Below, piece by piece: positions 11,663 to 22,912 of a DNA stretch of 64,000 nt. The DNA comes from Membranipora membranacea. Taxonomy: Eukaryota; Bryozoa; Gymnolaemata; Cheilostomatida; Membraniporidae. Location of the stretch: NCBI GenBank assembly GCA_914767715.1, contig OU612066.1, forward strand, positions 19,690,283 through 19,754,282. Reading direction: 5' to 3'. The first letter of the stretch is position 1. Each line of letters starts with the position of its first letter. A program made the position numbers and the translations under genes. Below the pieces are notes generated by a model. That model had not been told where the DNA came from. It saw only the letters and a list, made by a program, of their open reading frames with translations, and ran no database searches.

Positions 11663-12764
11663 CGCTGTAATTGTAATAAGAAATCAAACAATACTAGAAA
11701 GCCTCTACGTTTGACTGCCAGACTAGTACTGACTGGTAATACATTATACTTACAAATGGAGGCAAAAAGATTTAATTCTATCCTATCTTTGAGTAAACAA
11801 AAGATGAGATAGCACTCAATGACAGGGTGTTACATGGACAGCAATGAATCAACTGGCCTGCTCGAGATAAATGAATAGTAGATAACATTCTTGTGGATAA
11901 TCATGACTAGACTGTTTCGCAATGTTAGTGTCTGTGATTGTTAAGGATATTGTTCGTGTTCTGTCTCTAAGTTTGTGGTATGGCAGCAGTAATTGCGGAT
12001 CCAGCCAGTAGAAATTCGCGGTGTCTCGGATCCTGCTCCGTAGGTGATGATTGAGCCATTTGCTGATAGGGATAGGGATAGAGTTTATTACAGTCTCTGA
12101 AAAGAGAAATAAATGGTGTTTTGACAGAGCTAAAAGTTGAGTCAATGTAAAATTGCTGATGTTACATAGATATAAATAAAAAATAAAAATATAAAAAATA
12201 ATATTACTCATATCACAGAATTCATAAACTATATAGCGTTTGCTCGGTAGCAGTTGCTACGAATGCTTGCTCTAGTTTGCAAAGTTCTGTATCAACCTGA
12301 TGGTAGGCGGTCTAATGTGAAGAGGGGGTTGTCAGTTCCCGCTGCAAACATACGGAGGCAGCGTGATTTCACGCACCGATTATATATAGTGTCAATATCA
12401 TCACAATGGTACAGTCCCCCAGTCTACCTGCTAGCTTAATAACATGATTGATGATTTTCATGCTGGTCTTAGCCATATGACCATGAAACGTGCTTATCAG
12501 TACAGGCTGAGAATTGAATGTTTTGTAAGCGGCTGTGGCGTACCCTATCCTAAGGCAGTCCTGCTTTTATTTCACAAAGCAAAAGCAGTGCTGCTGAGAT
12601 ATAGCTACTGTGGAGGCTTCATATGGCTCTATTAGCCTCTTATTCATTATATTGGGATGCTTTCATCCAGCCATCCAACCAACACGTCTCCTGAAATTTC
12701 AAGCGCCTCTGTTTTCAGATGCCTTTATCTCTGAATAAACTTACAAACTGTTTCCGATTCTCGG
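11663..12764. other. Upstream flank of copy A2, no clear gene
   Basis: This is the presumed promoter side of copy A2 on the minus strand. ORFs of 61-120 codons occur on both strands without recognisable motifs. I see no supported exon, although an upstream exon joining the acceptor near 11661 may lie here. Confidence 0.4.
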
Positions 12765-12835
12765 TATCATAGCGCTGCCTAATGGATGAAAGGGTAATAA
12801 TATTACCCTCTCATCCATTTGGCAGCACTATGATA
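12765..12835. repeat. 71-bp near-perfect palindrome (P1)
   Basis: The 35-bp arms differ at three positions and flank a single central base around GGTAATAATATTACC. It abuts the next palindrome with no gap. Confidence 0.9.
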
Positions 12836-12907
12836 ATTCATTTGCTTCTCACATGTGGAGCATGCTCATATTATGAGTATGTTCCACATGTGAGAAGCAA
12901 ATGAATT
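12835..12907. repeat. 73-bp near-perfect palindrome (P2)
   Basis: The 36-bp arms (AATTCATTTGCTTCTCACAT onward) differ at two positions around one central base. On the minus strand the first-read arm continues the open frame of the orphan exon-like stretch at 12908-13137. So the other arm looks like an inverted duplicate of that exon's end. Confidence 0.9.
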
Positions 12908-13137
12908 TTCAGCCTTTCCAGCCTCTGAGGGCTGGTTGGAGGAGAGTACATTGTCTAGTTTCTGTACGCGCTCATCAAAGCTATTCTGACTAGCAATGCT
13001 AGAAATCTTTCCGATCGATCTAAGTGTGGCTGATAAATCGGGGATCTTGCCCCCACCTCTGGCAGCATCACTCCACATCTTAGACAAGCGGTCTATCTGC
13101 AACAGTCCGCTTTGGAATTTAAGCTTTCTGTCTTCAC
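12872..13137 (-). pseudogene. Orphan exon-like open frame of unknown family
   Basis: On the minus strand the frame runs open from the poly(C) tract at 13139-13151 through GEDRKLKFQSGLLQIDRLSK, an Ala-Arg-Gly-Gly-Gly segment and DERVQKLDNVLSSNQPSEAG into palindrome P2. Composition and codon use look coding. A possible acceptor (GTTGCAG) precedes the ATAGACCGC codons at about 13098. There is no donor, because the frame is cut by the palindrome. I infer a captured or truncated exon, perhaps once an upstream exon of copy A2. The family is not recognised. Confidence 0.35.
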
Positions 13138-13138
13138 C

Positions 13139-13151
13139 GGGGGGGGGGGGG
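13139..13151. repeat. Poly(dG) tract, 13 bp
   Basis: An uninterrupted run of 13 G, bordering the orphan exon-like frame. Confidence 0.95.
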
Positions 13152-13215
13152 ACAGGGGGTATTCGTCTCCTTGGTTATAGCACACACAATATCATTATAT
13201 TGATTGTTGTAAAAT

Positions 13216-13272
13216 TTTTATTCCGGCAATTGTTGCAGTTTAAATTCAACTGCAACAATTGCCGGAATAAAA
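13216..13272. repeat. 57-bp near-perfect palindrome (P3)
   Basis: The arms TTTTATTCCGGCAATTGTTG onward match their reverse complement at about 26 of 27 positions, with a few central bases. Confidence 0.9.
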
Positions 13273-13844
13273 CTGTTGAATCCGTTGGTAGCAGACCAAA
13301 AGAAGTATACTACAGTTTTACATTATACACACTGTGCACCCACACAGACACGCAAAATAACTGAAAATTTGAGTATAAAAATCAATTTTTAACCTGAGGG
13401 ATGCTTTAAACAATCTCATTCTCAGCTGAACAATTGTCATAATATACGGTATCATCTTTCTCTTATCCCATTCTGATGGGTGAATATCGCAGGGAATAAA
13501 GGAAGAAAGCAGCTAATCATGTAATTACTTTGGCATCTACCAGGATGATTGTCTGCCAAAGCAGTAAATATGTTCTCAACATCGAACAACATAAGCTTGC
13601 TATTTTCGATCAATGTATTTGAGATTGTTTGAATCAAATTCAGGTGACAGGAGGTTTTTTAATACAGGTCTTGAATGCTGCAGAGCCGAGTTGTTCCTCC
13701 CTAGACGTTAAGAAGGCAACTCCAGGAAAAACCCATAGTCAATTGACCAAAGAAAATGATAGATAAGAGCCGCTAAGCTATGCCCAGATCAGGCCTAGGT
13801 GTAAAAATTGTGTAAAAGTGATGTCAAGCACATTGATCTAACTG

Positions 13845-13949
13845 ATGCTCTATAAGGGCAATCAGCCAGAATCCCCACACTGCAAGTCAGAGCTATTATA
13901 TCAAATACTTATAGTGTGGGGACTCTGACTGATTGTCCTTATAGAGCAT
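13845..13949. repeat. 105-bp hairpin (P4)
   Basis: Arms of about 37 bp (ATGCTCTATAAGGGCAATCA onward) with roughly three mismatches flank a loop of about 30 bp. It ends a few bases before a relic acetyltransferase exon. Confidence 0.85.
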
Positions 13950-13955
13950 AAAGCA

Positions 13956-14020
13956 GACATCTCAGATAGTCTTTTCCCTCTGATGTCAGATAAGCCTCAA
14001 GAGCTTGGTGGACAAAACGA
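13956..14020 (-). pseudogene. Relic of acetyltransferase exon 2 (type B)
   Basis: The minus strand reads close to the middle of exon 2 of copies B1 and B2 (FCPP-like, then the ALEAYLTSEGKDYLR-like segment at 15177-15241). It covers only about 65 bp and lacks splice sites. It is a fragment of a further, dead type-B copy in inverted orientation relative to B2, next to hairpin P4. Confidence 0.6.
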
Positions 14021-14039
14021 AGATGATATTGCTACTAGG

Positions 14040-14660
14040 TATGCTATTGTTATAAGGAAATTTGTGTGTTACTAGATAGTTGTGGGGTGTTTACTCTAGT
14101 GCCGATGTGCTGTTCAAGTCCTGCATTGTATGTCAAGTTGTGTTTTAAGATCTTGTAAATAACGTGGAAGAGTGCTTTGCGAGTTGGATCGTAAGATGGT
14201 GAGATGGAAATAATGGAAAGAGCTAGCTGTTGTTAATGCTTCTATTCTTCTCTATTCCACGTTCACAACTGACAGTTAAATGGATGTGGTAAAAATACAT
14301 TAATGATGAATCATCTATTAGTTAGAAATGCTAGGTGCCTGGTCTTTGATTGAAATTGAATGGTTACCATAGTAATATCTCATCACGGCCAGTGTAATTA
14401 AAATGTTAACGTGGTTACATTTAGGAAACCAATAATGTCATTTTACGGATAAATAACACTATCTAAGGCACTCTAAGTCTCTTCAATCACCCAATAAAAT
14501 CTAGTTGAAGTTTATGTATCCCAGTTTTATCCCATTCCAACAAAGTAGAGTACCTACTTGTGAAATTGTTTCAGTGTATTTTTATTTGTGGAAGTGTTTT
14601 TGTAAAATGATATCAAACTTTTTGACACAGCCTACAGATATAAGGCAATTTTTCAACATT
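14040..14660. other. Non-coding stretch between relic exons
   Basis: AT-rich, with no supported exon. The 62-codon ORF at 14505-14693 is largely intron-like sequence ending in the relic exon-4 acceptor. Confidence 0.5.
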
Positions 14661-14669
14661 ATTCTCATT

Positions 14670-14714
14670 CTTCAGGGAACAGTCTCATTTTGAGGTATTC
14701 TCTCTTGACGCATA
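14670..14714 (+). pseudogene. Relic of acetyltransferase exon 4 start (type A)
   Basis: The acceptor TTCTTCAG and the following GGAACAGTCTCATTTTGAGG match the acceptor and first codons of exon 4 in copies A1 and A2 (EQSYFEV-like). The match stops after about 30 bp. It lies 87 bp upstream of copy B2 in the same orientation. This is where the A member of an A-B tandem would be expected. Confidence 0.6.
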
Positions 14715-14800
14715 CCTAGTAGCGATATCATTGCTTTCCTTAAATATTAAAGTTCACAATTCAAACTAAGTGTCAGTCATAGGAGCTAGGAACAACAGCA

Positions 14801-16310
14801 ATGGAGATTAAGGTAAGCAATTCAAAGTTGTTAATGAACGATCACTAAAATATGTAGTAAGCCTAGTAATGTTTGAGAGCAAAAAATGATTCGAACTCGT
14901 AGGAGTAGGACTCACATGTCAATCACACAGGACTGGCCAAAAAAAGCTAGGTTCTTAATCACTAGATTAACTGAAAAATTAAACAACAGGTATAGGTATC
15001 ATATGATAAGCCAATTATTTCCAAGTTTATACGAGGGTTTGGATATATGTATTGTATTTTGTATGTCTGAGGGCTGAAACTTTTTCTAATTTAAAGACAA
15101 TTTATTTAAAGCTTCTGGAAGAAAAAGATAAGAATTGGTCGTTGCTGCTAGACTCATGGTATGAGTTCCACTCGTTTTGTCCACCAGGTTCTGCTATTGA
15201 GGCTTATCAGACATCAGAGGGAAAAGACTATCTAAGAGGACTGCTTCATGCGTTTGTTCAAAATATTGATAGCCCTATAGTGATAGCCTGGGATTCAATC
15301 AAGAAACAGGTTGGTGAATTGAATGGACTCAGATCTGAGCAAGACATTCTGAAATTGCGCTATTGTGATTGAGATGAACTGTGGTCGCAGATTATAAACC
15401 CTGCACATGATGATATCTCGAGTTGTGTCCTGATGACTGAAGGGAGGATAACTTTGTAATGTATTCCATGCATTAAGTCGAGCGTCCTTTATTCTATTTT
15501 TGATACAGGTAGCAGGCTTTTGTATCAATCTACAAGTCTACAGAAATACTGTCTCAGAGGTGAATGAGATGTTTGACAGGATACACCAAGTAAGAAAAAA
15601 TTCTCAGCTTACTGCAGATGCAAAGGAAGAAATAGCCATTGTACAGGAGTTCTGGCCAGAGATTGAAAACAAGTTGGACATGTTTGGTAGGCTGAAGTAA
15701 GTATTTGTAGCAAAGAGAAAATTTTGCTCTTGTCATCAACATCAAGTCTGTAGCAAAATAACATCGCACCATTCAGATTCTTTGTTCTCGAACTAGCACG
15801 AGGTCTAACCAAGGAAATGGTTAGATGTTGCCAATGAAAAGTTCGTGTTGGTAATTATTAGGCTTCCATCCCATCCCATCCCAGATAATGGTTACATCTT
15901 CTGTCCACACTCCACATAAGCAAGAACAGCCAATCATAACCTTAGTGGGAGAATTTGACCTGGAATGAAATATTCTGGCATCTGCCATAAATCTAACTGT
16001 AATTATTTGTTTGATTTTCAGTCACAGCAGCTATTGGAAAATTCTAGTTCTTTCCGTCAAGAGTGAATATGGGAAACAGGGTATTGGCAAAAAGTTGGTC
16101 GAGTTCAGCATAAAACTAGCCCAAAAGGCGGGGCACCAGGTAGTCATGGCAACTTTCGCCAGCTCATACAGTGCAAAGATTGGCTACGATTGCGGGTTTG
16201 AGCCTGAAATAGAAACAAAATATGCTGATGAATTTAAACTTTATGAAAAGATAGATGACAGTTTGAAAGAGAAACACCCAGTATGTATCACAATGCTGAA
16301 GAACATCTAA
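14801..16310 (+). CDS. GNAT-family N-acetyltransferase, arylalkylamine N-acetyltransferase-like, copy B2
   Basis: Exons 14801-14812, 15112-15309, 15509-15696 and 16022-16310 (12, 198, 188 and 289 nt) give 228 residues beginning MEIK. Exon sizes and phases equal those of copy B1, and the two proteins are near-identical over the last exon. Motif A is EYGKQGIGKKLVEF, then IGYDCGFEPEIETKYAD and HPVCITMLKNI at the end. An in-frame TAG seven codons upstream of the ATG fixes the start, unlike B1, where the frame is open. AATAAA at 16531 may be the poly(A) signal. As in the other copies, the acetyl-CoA-binding half is in the last exon, and exons 2-3 carry the substrate-side N-terminal half. Confidence 0.8.
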
Positions 16311-17838
16311 CAGGTCTACACAATCAGGACGTTAAGAAACATATCGGAATCCTATGATACAGTAAATGGCTTTTTTAGAGCGGGCTGCTCCGGTGGAAAA
16401 TTATTTTTCCTCTAGCAACAATGAGTATAACTGGTAGATAGTATCTTTTATATAATCTGACTAAACCCGACATAAACACTTGGTACAAATCCATACATCA
16501 CACCCTCGCACATAATAGAATAGAAATGACAATAAATGGATAACTCCCGCTTAGCATAACAGAATCATGTTGTTTTGATGACGCTGTGGCTTCTTGCCCA
16601 GTTGAGATGAGAATAATTTTTTAAATGCTTTTATTGGCATCATTATAATATTTGACCTAGTTTATATTCAACAGGTCTGCAAACAATTTAAAGTTATTCC
16701 GACAATATGCATTCATGTATTTCATGTCTAAGACATAACCATTTTCATTGTCAGTCTTTATCTTCCATATTTCTTCGTTATTTATTTATTCCATATTCAT
16801 TTATTTTTTTATCTTGGCACAATAGGAAGAACATCACTTTAACGATGAAGATTGCTTGTCAATAAACGTTTAAACAAACAAAAAAACAGCTGTGAGACCT
16901 AGATGTGAAAATTAAAATAAAAAGACTTACTTTAAAGGATAGTTGTTAATGTACAAAAGTGGAAGCTTATAAACCCCGAGATATAACAGAAGGACATTTT
17001 TATTTCAGCTTTGAGCGTTGACAAATCATAGCCTAGTCACACACAGAATGTGGTAGAACCAAAAATAGTAGAAGTATTTTAACTACAACTAGCACACCTT
17101 TTTCGGAGAACTTTGAGCACACTCGTCATTGTTATTGTCATCGTTTAAAAACCAGAATTAGAATGTGTCGATCACCGCCAAAATATGTGGAAGATTTTCC
17201 TCCTTGTTCATAAAAGTGGAATGATTCATAATGGATACAAAGAATAGCTGCATGCATTGGATCACTCATTGGGTACTGATGCACTGGCCAACTGAGTTCA
17301 TCATTAAAATTTGCATGAATGCTGCCGAGACGCTGACGTTCGACCGTCCGTGAGCTGGTATTGTCTGATCATATTTACAGACTTGTTTTGCAACGTCAAA
17401 ATTTATCAGTTGTTAGCTTTTATTCAATGCTGCAATCCTTATCATCGTCATGTGATGATGCACAGAAAACATGTGATGTGGTGTTTGTCAAAACACCAAT
17501 GAATTTCAAGTTAAGGTGAGACACCGCCACCATTCAACTGTTCAACAGTGCTGTGCACGACGCGCACGTCATTGCCAAAGTAAGATTGATAATAATGCGA
17601 CCATGTGACTATAGAGAAAAGTAGACTAGAGAGAAACTGCACTTGATTCATAGCAGTGGAATTTTTATGTTTTCTCTCTTGGATCACAATTATTATTCAG
17701 CATTGTGCAGAGAAGGGGTTATAATCATTGTCATCACTGATAATTTGGGGAGATAACTCCGAATTGACTCTCATTCCTGAATATTTCCCAGTATTTTTCT
17801 TCTTATTCTCTCTTTGTCAGTATGATTACTTCAAATAG
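16311..17838. other. Spacer between the acetyltransferase cluster and the TRIM-like locus
   Basis: This is the 3' flank of copy B2 followed by AT-rich DNA. I looked for, and did not find, the B-box and coiled-coil exons that the truncated gene at 17839 lacks. The ORF at 17311-17502 has no recognisable features. Confidence 0.5.
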
Positions 17839-19316
17839 GTAGACATAGTCAGCGGTATGGAGGTGACAGAAAATCTAACTAATGAACTGATGAATATAGA
17901 AATCCCTCAATTTAAACAGTTAACCAATCATGTCAAACTTATCGAGAGAAGTAATTACCGATAGGAATATATACTGATGTTTTTAGTATGTTAATCTTTG
18001 ATGTACTTATCTATCTGTTGCTTAAATTCAACTTTTTGTTTCATGATCATAATTCTTTTCCCTCCCTTTCATGTCTATTCGAATAAAATTTTTGTGCAAT
18101 CTGAATTCCATCCATTGAATCTTTATGTGTTAAATATTATGGTCTCTTAGCACTGTTTTATGTTCACATATTTCAGATGGAGCAGTAGAAGGTAGAAGCT
18201 GCTATCCAGATCAGACCATGTGATCACTTCACACTTATGACACCTGAACCGACCAGACAACTCCCTGTATCCCCACTCCTGTCACCTCCCTCACCACAGC
18301 CTCTGTTAGCTCCTCCCACTTCTATGACAATATTGAGAATATATCAAGTCAGTGGTCGTCCAGAATCAGTGTGTCATTATCAACAATATATTTATGTAGG
18401 ATGTGATGGATTAGTAGATAGAATCAGTAAGGATGGTCAGGTTGAGAAAGGCTTCCTGGCTATAAATGGATTTGGTAGTAGTATAACTGAGTATGATAAT
18501 GATAATAAAACTTATGTGCTCGTAGATACTGGTATGCTTGATCAGGAATACAAAATTCAAGAGCATGAGTAATCTGGTAAAATGATAAGTAACTGGGTAT
18601 CTCCCAACGTAAAAAGTATTGCTATCAGCAAACACAGGATTGTTGCCAAGAAAATCATCATCCCAGACCCAACAAATAAACATTTAAATGTATCCTCACT
18701 TGCTTGTGACCTCATTAGACACATATCATGTGACCTATGTTCCGGTGACTCTGTAGCTATAACTACAGCAGGAGATAACTCTGTAGTTGTGTCAGTAAGT
18801 CAGAATTTAGGATAAACATAGACAGTGGTGAGGTGATGTGGACATCTAACCATGTGGAGCGTCCACTGGGAATTGTCTGCTATAAGAACAGACATGTACT
18901 TGTAACTAACACAAATTCTTATACAAGGATATGGGTACTGGATGTGGATACAGGTGAGACATGATTAGATTAACATTTGTGTCCCTGAAATATCACTTTT
19001 ATTTTCTGTTATAATTATTTTGTCGATCAGCATTCACATTATTAAAATAGAATCATCAAAATTGCTTGATTTGATTTGATTAAAGTTTAATTCAAATAAT
19101 TTTTTGACAGTTTTATGATATTTGATGGTCGCAGAAAATATTGTATGTGCGATTATTGTACCTTGGTGTATTATAACAGGAAAAAATGTAGGTGAGCTGA
19201 AAGGCAAACAGAGAGAAATGAAAACATCAAAGCATGACATGGATATCTGGGGTGATACTCTAATTGTGGCTAATTAGCGCATATGTCTAGTAGAGTATCA
19301 TCAGCTCACTGAATGA
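17839..19316 (+). pseudogene. Truncated, broken copy of the B-box/coiled-coil/beta-propeller gene
   Basis: Three exons align with the last three exons of the intact gene at 22913-27056: 17839-17950 (again 112 nt), 18177-18953 and 19180 to about 19316. Splice sites are kept, but the frame is not. There is a frameshift near 18200, a TAA replacing a sense codon at 18570-18572, a frameshift near 18805-18820 and a TAG at 19275-19277, about 13 codons before the intact gene's stop. The B-box and coiled-coil exons are absent. Conserved stretches include PESVCH, YVGCDGLVDRIS and EVMWTSNHVE. It is a tandem duplicate in the same orientation. Confidence 0.8.
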
Positions 19317-20041
19317 CTATGAGGCTGAAATCTGCAGCTTCAAGAAGAGAATATCGCCTTAAACCATCTACTAAAACACACTTTATTTATTCGTAGTTTT
19401 CTTTACAAACAATACTGCTGGTTCATTCTACACTCATTCTGATAACATTGTGCCAATTTTTTACAGAATAATATATTAGTTGTATGTTATGTGTCGTCTA
19501 TGCAATGAAAACATTATAGCATATGGCAAGTGATATGTCAACTTCATCATACAAAAATGCGATTTCAATTTGATGTCCCTCTCCATCATGAGATTGAGAT
19601 TGAGGATACTGGATCAAATATGATAAAATACCTTTAAATGAAGCGCACAAATTCAGCATTGGATTCGTAATATTCAGACAGAATATTGCAAGGATATTTT
19701 AGTTGTCTTTTCTTGTGTGCTGGGAAGATAACTCTTAGGCAGAAAGAACTCCAATGAAAAGCTGTCTACTAACCAATGAAATTTAATCTGAGAAAATAGT
19801 CAACAGTGACTCAAATAAGCTAGTTTTTAAATGAAAAGATTAAAATACAAATATATAAGATGGTAGTATTTCTAACAGTGAAAGGCCAAATGATTGCTCA
19901 TTGCCACTGACAATTGGTTGTTGTTTTGCTGTATGTTGTATGTTTATCTATGGAATTTTGGGGTAAATTGGAATATTACTTACTGTGGGATTAAATTGAA
20001 AAGGTTCATTAGCTCTGAACAACAAAACAACAAAATCTCAA

Positions 20042-20053
20042 GGGGGGGGGGGG
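20042..20053. repeat. Poly(dG) tract, 12 bp
   Basis: An uninterrupted run of 12 G. Confidence 0.95.
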
Positions 20054-22043
20054 CAGCCAAACATTGCCAAAATCCCAGGTTTTGGAGTAGACCTGTGCTC
20101 TGAACTATATTATCCAGTCTCTTCTTAGTCTTACTCTTATATTATGATACAAGATAATTTATCTCAGCCTCACTTAGGCCTACTACTCTACTAAACTTAG
20201 GTAGGTGTCCCCAGCACACCACCCACCCCTGACGGCCTGCCTAGGCTACTTACTACTGATATTCTACATTACTGCCGTGTCATTACAGAAAAAGTCCAGA
20301 CTCCAGTTCTGTACGGGGCAATAGCCAGTTTTATGAGAGAATCATAGTAGAGGGTTGTTGAAGGTGCAGCCCATCATCTGTTCTGGCATCATCCTGCAAG
20401 TATTGTTGTTATTTACAATCGCTTCGCATTTTGAGATGTACCTTCTTTGAAGATGTTGTGTTTCATTAATTTTCAGGAGTCATAATCTTATATATTTATA
20501 TTATATTAAGTCAATCTATGGTGTCCTGACATCTTTTTGCATTTTATTGGGTCTTGCTATTAGCTCTCAGCAGGTAACTTGATTCTGCACAGCTTTGTAA
20601 GGTAAGCCAAAATTAGTATAAGTTAACATAAAATACTACTGAAAAGAGATCATAATTTAAAATCCAATATTGCGAGCCGATAATATTTGAAAATACTTAC
20701 AGAATGGTTATAATATAAATATCCAATAATTTTACCTTATACTTTATCATCTATCTTTAGCACAAAGAGTAATGTAGAGCTGAAAAGGGAATTACGATCA
20801 CTCTGAATATGTGTAATGAACCAGCTTTGTTAGCTATACTCCGACCTGTTAGCTTATTGTGGAACCCTGTATGTCCAGGCTGCTCAAATATGGGAATATG
20901 ATCTGTGCTCACTTCCGAGATCATGCTGACGTAGGTAAGGGGAAACCTAAACGAAAACTGCTAGATGATCCATCATCAAACCCTACACAGCTCTTTATGG
21001 CGGATATGACAGCCGGCGCCAGCTTTTACAACAACACTTGTAAGACAAAAAATAGAGGTTACATTTAGAGCTTTTTTCAAATGTCAGAATTGTCAAATGT
21101 CAAAAGATGGAACAACGAAAATATTGTCAGTTATCAACGTTTATAAATATAACAACAAGACTTATCCCTAAATCCCCTTGGTACTGATACGAGAGATTCA
21201 ACTATTATGATTTGTCCGAGGAACATTTATTTGATACAGGTGGTGAATTGGATATTGATTGAGCTCTTCAGCTGGGCCCTATGATTTTTATTCAGTGTGA
21301 TGGGAGATGTAATTGGTAGTTTTTAGATGTTGCATATTAACTATTTTCACTTTAAGGAAATGAGTTGGTTTTATATGATAACACCAAATATGAAAATATA
21401 ATTTTGTTAAAAATAGAGCAGTAAGAATAGTGCAGTTCAACCTGTGCTGTAATTAAATATCCTCTATAACGATGTTATGTAACAGGATTAGACATTATAT
21501 TATACATACCAGGTATCATTTGTTTTTTTACAACCCATTCATTAACTTTATTGTTTTTTTTATTGAGCAAGCAATATACCTTCTGAGGATGAGGCAAAAA
21601 ACAAATATATTGACCTCAGCGATATCCCACATAAGTGCTGGCTAAAATAGATTCAGATAACAACAATATCTAAGCCATAATCCGAAACTGTTAAATGCTA
21701 AACCTATTCTCATCGCTTTTGCAGGTCATGATCAGGTTAGGTGTATAATAACGTCAAGAATCGTACCCCTCTACTTACCACAAGATTGTGAATGATGGGA
21801 ACAGGCTAACAGAATGGTCAGGAGGCGGAGAGTGAGCGAAGTAATATTAATTTCTACCAACACTAATAGGTTACACCAATCAAACTTAAGTTGGCAGAAC
21901 AAAAACTACCTGTAAATAACAGGTATGCGGTTACATGTATACATGTTTCTCTTTCTTCTCCATCAATTTGCTAAGATCAGCAGCAACATTATGATAGCTG
22001 ATATGTGCCTTGCTCAGTTTTGGTAGCTTGCAGCACCCTCATT

Positions 22044-22058
22044 GGGGGGGGGGGGGGG
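22044..22058. repeat. Poly(dG) tract, 15 bp
   Basis: An uninterrupted run of 15 G upstream of the TRIM-like gene. Confidence 0.95.
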
Positions 22059-22912
22059 TAATAAAGCCTCCCACTCCTAGGGCCAGCCAAATTTTATGTT
22101 CTTGTACTAAACAGTAAATTGAACTACAATATGCAACGTTACATAAGTCACCTCATCCTTAAAATTAACATAATCAGACCTAACGGTACGCCTACAGCAA
22201 TAAAACAAAAGGTTATAATAAAAATATATACTGTTTGCACATAAATGTTGTTACGTCCCGTGATCTGTAAAAAAAACACTTCAAAATATACCGCCCAGTT
22301 ACCATCCCGACTTGTTGTAGTCAGAGATTCAGTTAGATAACTTCGGAAAATTTTAGAGCGTTTGTGATTTTAGATTTTCTAAGAATATTGATAATTACAT
22401 CTGTAGTCGTTCGCAGGGCAGATACACACTGATCACGATGTGTGGAGTTATCACTGTAGGAAATAATGACATCGTATGCTGAGTGAAGCTTAGAAGATAT
22501 TTTAAAAGAAGAGGTTCATGTGAAGAATTAATTGGACATAAAGAAGTGTATCGGGATACAAAATTAACAACAGGTGAGGTAAGATAAGTGAAAAAATAGA
22601 TAACAATCTTAGACCTGATGAAACAGATTTTTGCAATTCACCACATGTTCTTTAGCAAGGGATTATAGGACATCTGATTATTCTCATCAGAGAATTCGGA
22701 CAAGGAGATTTGTATAAAAAGCTAGTTTTGATTGAACTAATATATTCAATAGACAATATTTATGATATTTTTTGCACATGGTAATTTTTTCCCTGTCCAA
22801 ACAAGCGAAGCATAGTAACAAATAAGAGTTATCTTACCTGAGAAGTTGACTTTCAATGTGCTTTTCTCTTCAGGCTGACAACTGTGGCCTTGGTGAACAT
22901 TAGAAGGTAGAG

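Larger units (their letters stand above)
19317..22912. other. Spacer upstream of the TRIM-like gene
   Basis: Mostly AT-rich non-coding DNA with poly(dG) tracts at 20042-20053 and 22044-22058. A 69-codon ORF at 20859-21068 (FRDHADVGKGKPKRKLLDDP in the middle) has coding-like composition but no family I recognise. It may be a single stray exon. Confidence 0.45.

Noticed and set aside
12765-13272. The palindromes as a CRISPR array or rho-independent terminators
   Set aside because: The units differ in sequence, there are no regular spacers or U tracts, and the genome is eukaryotic.
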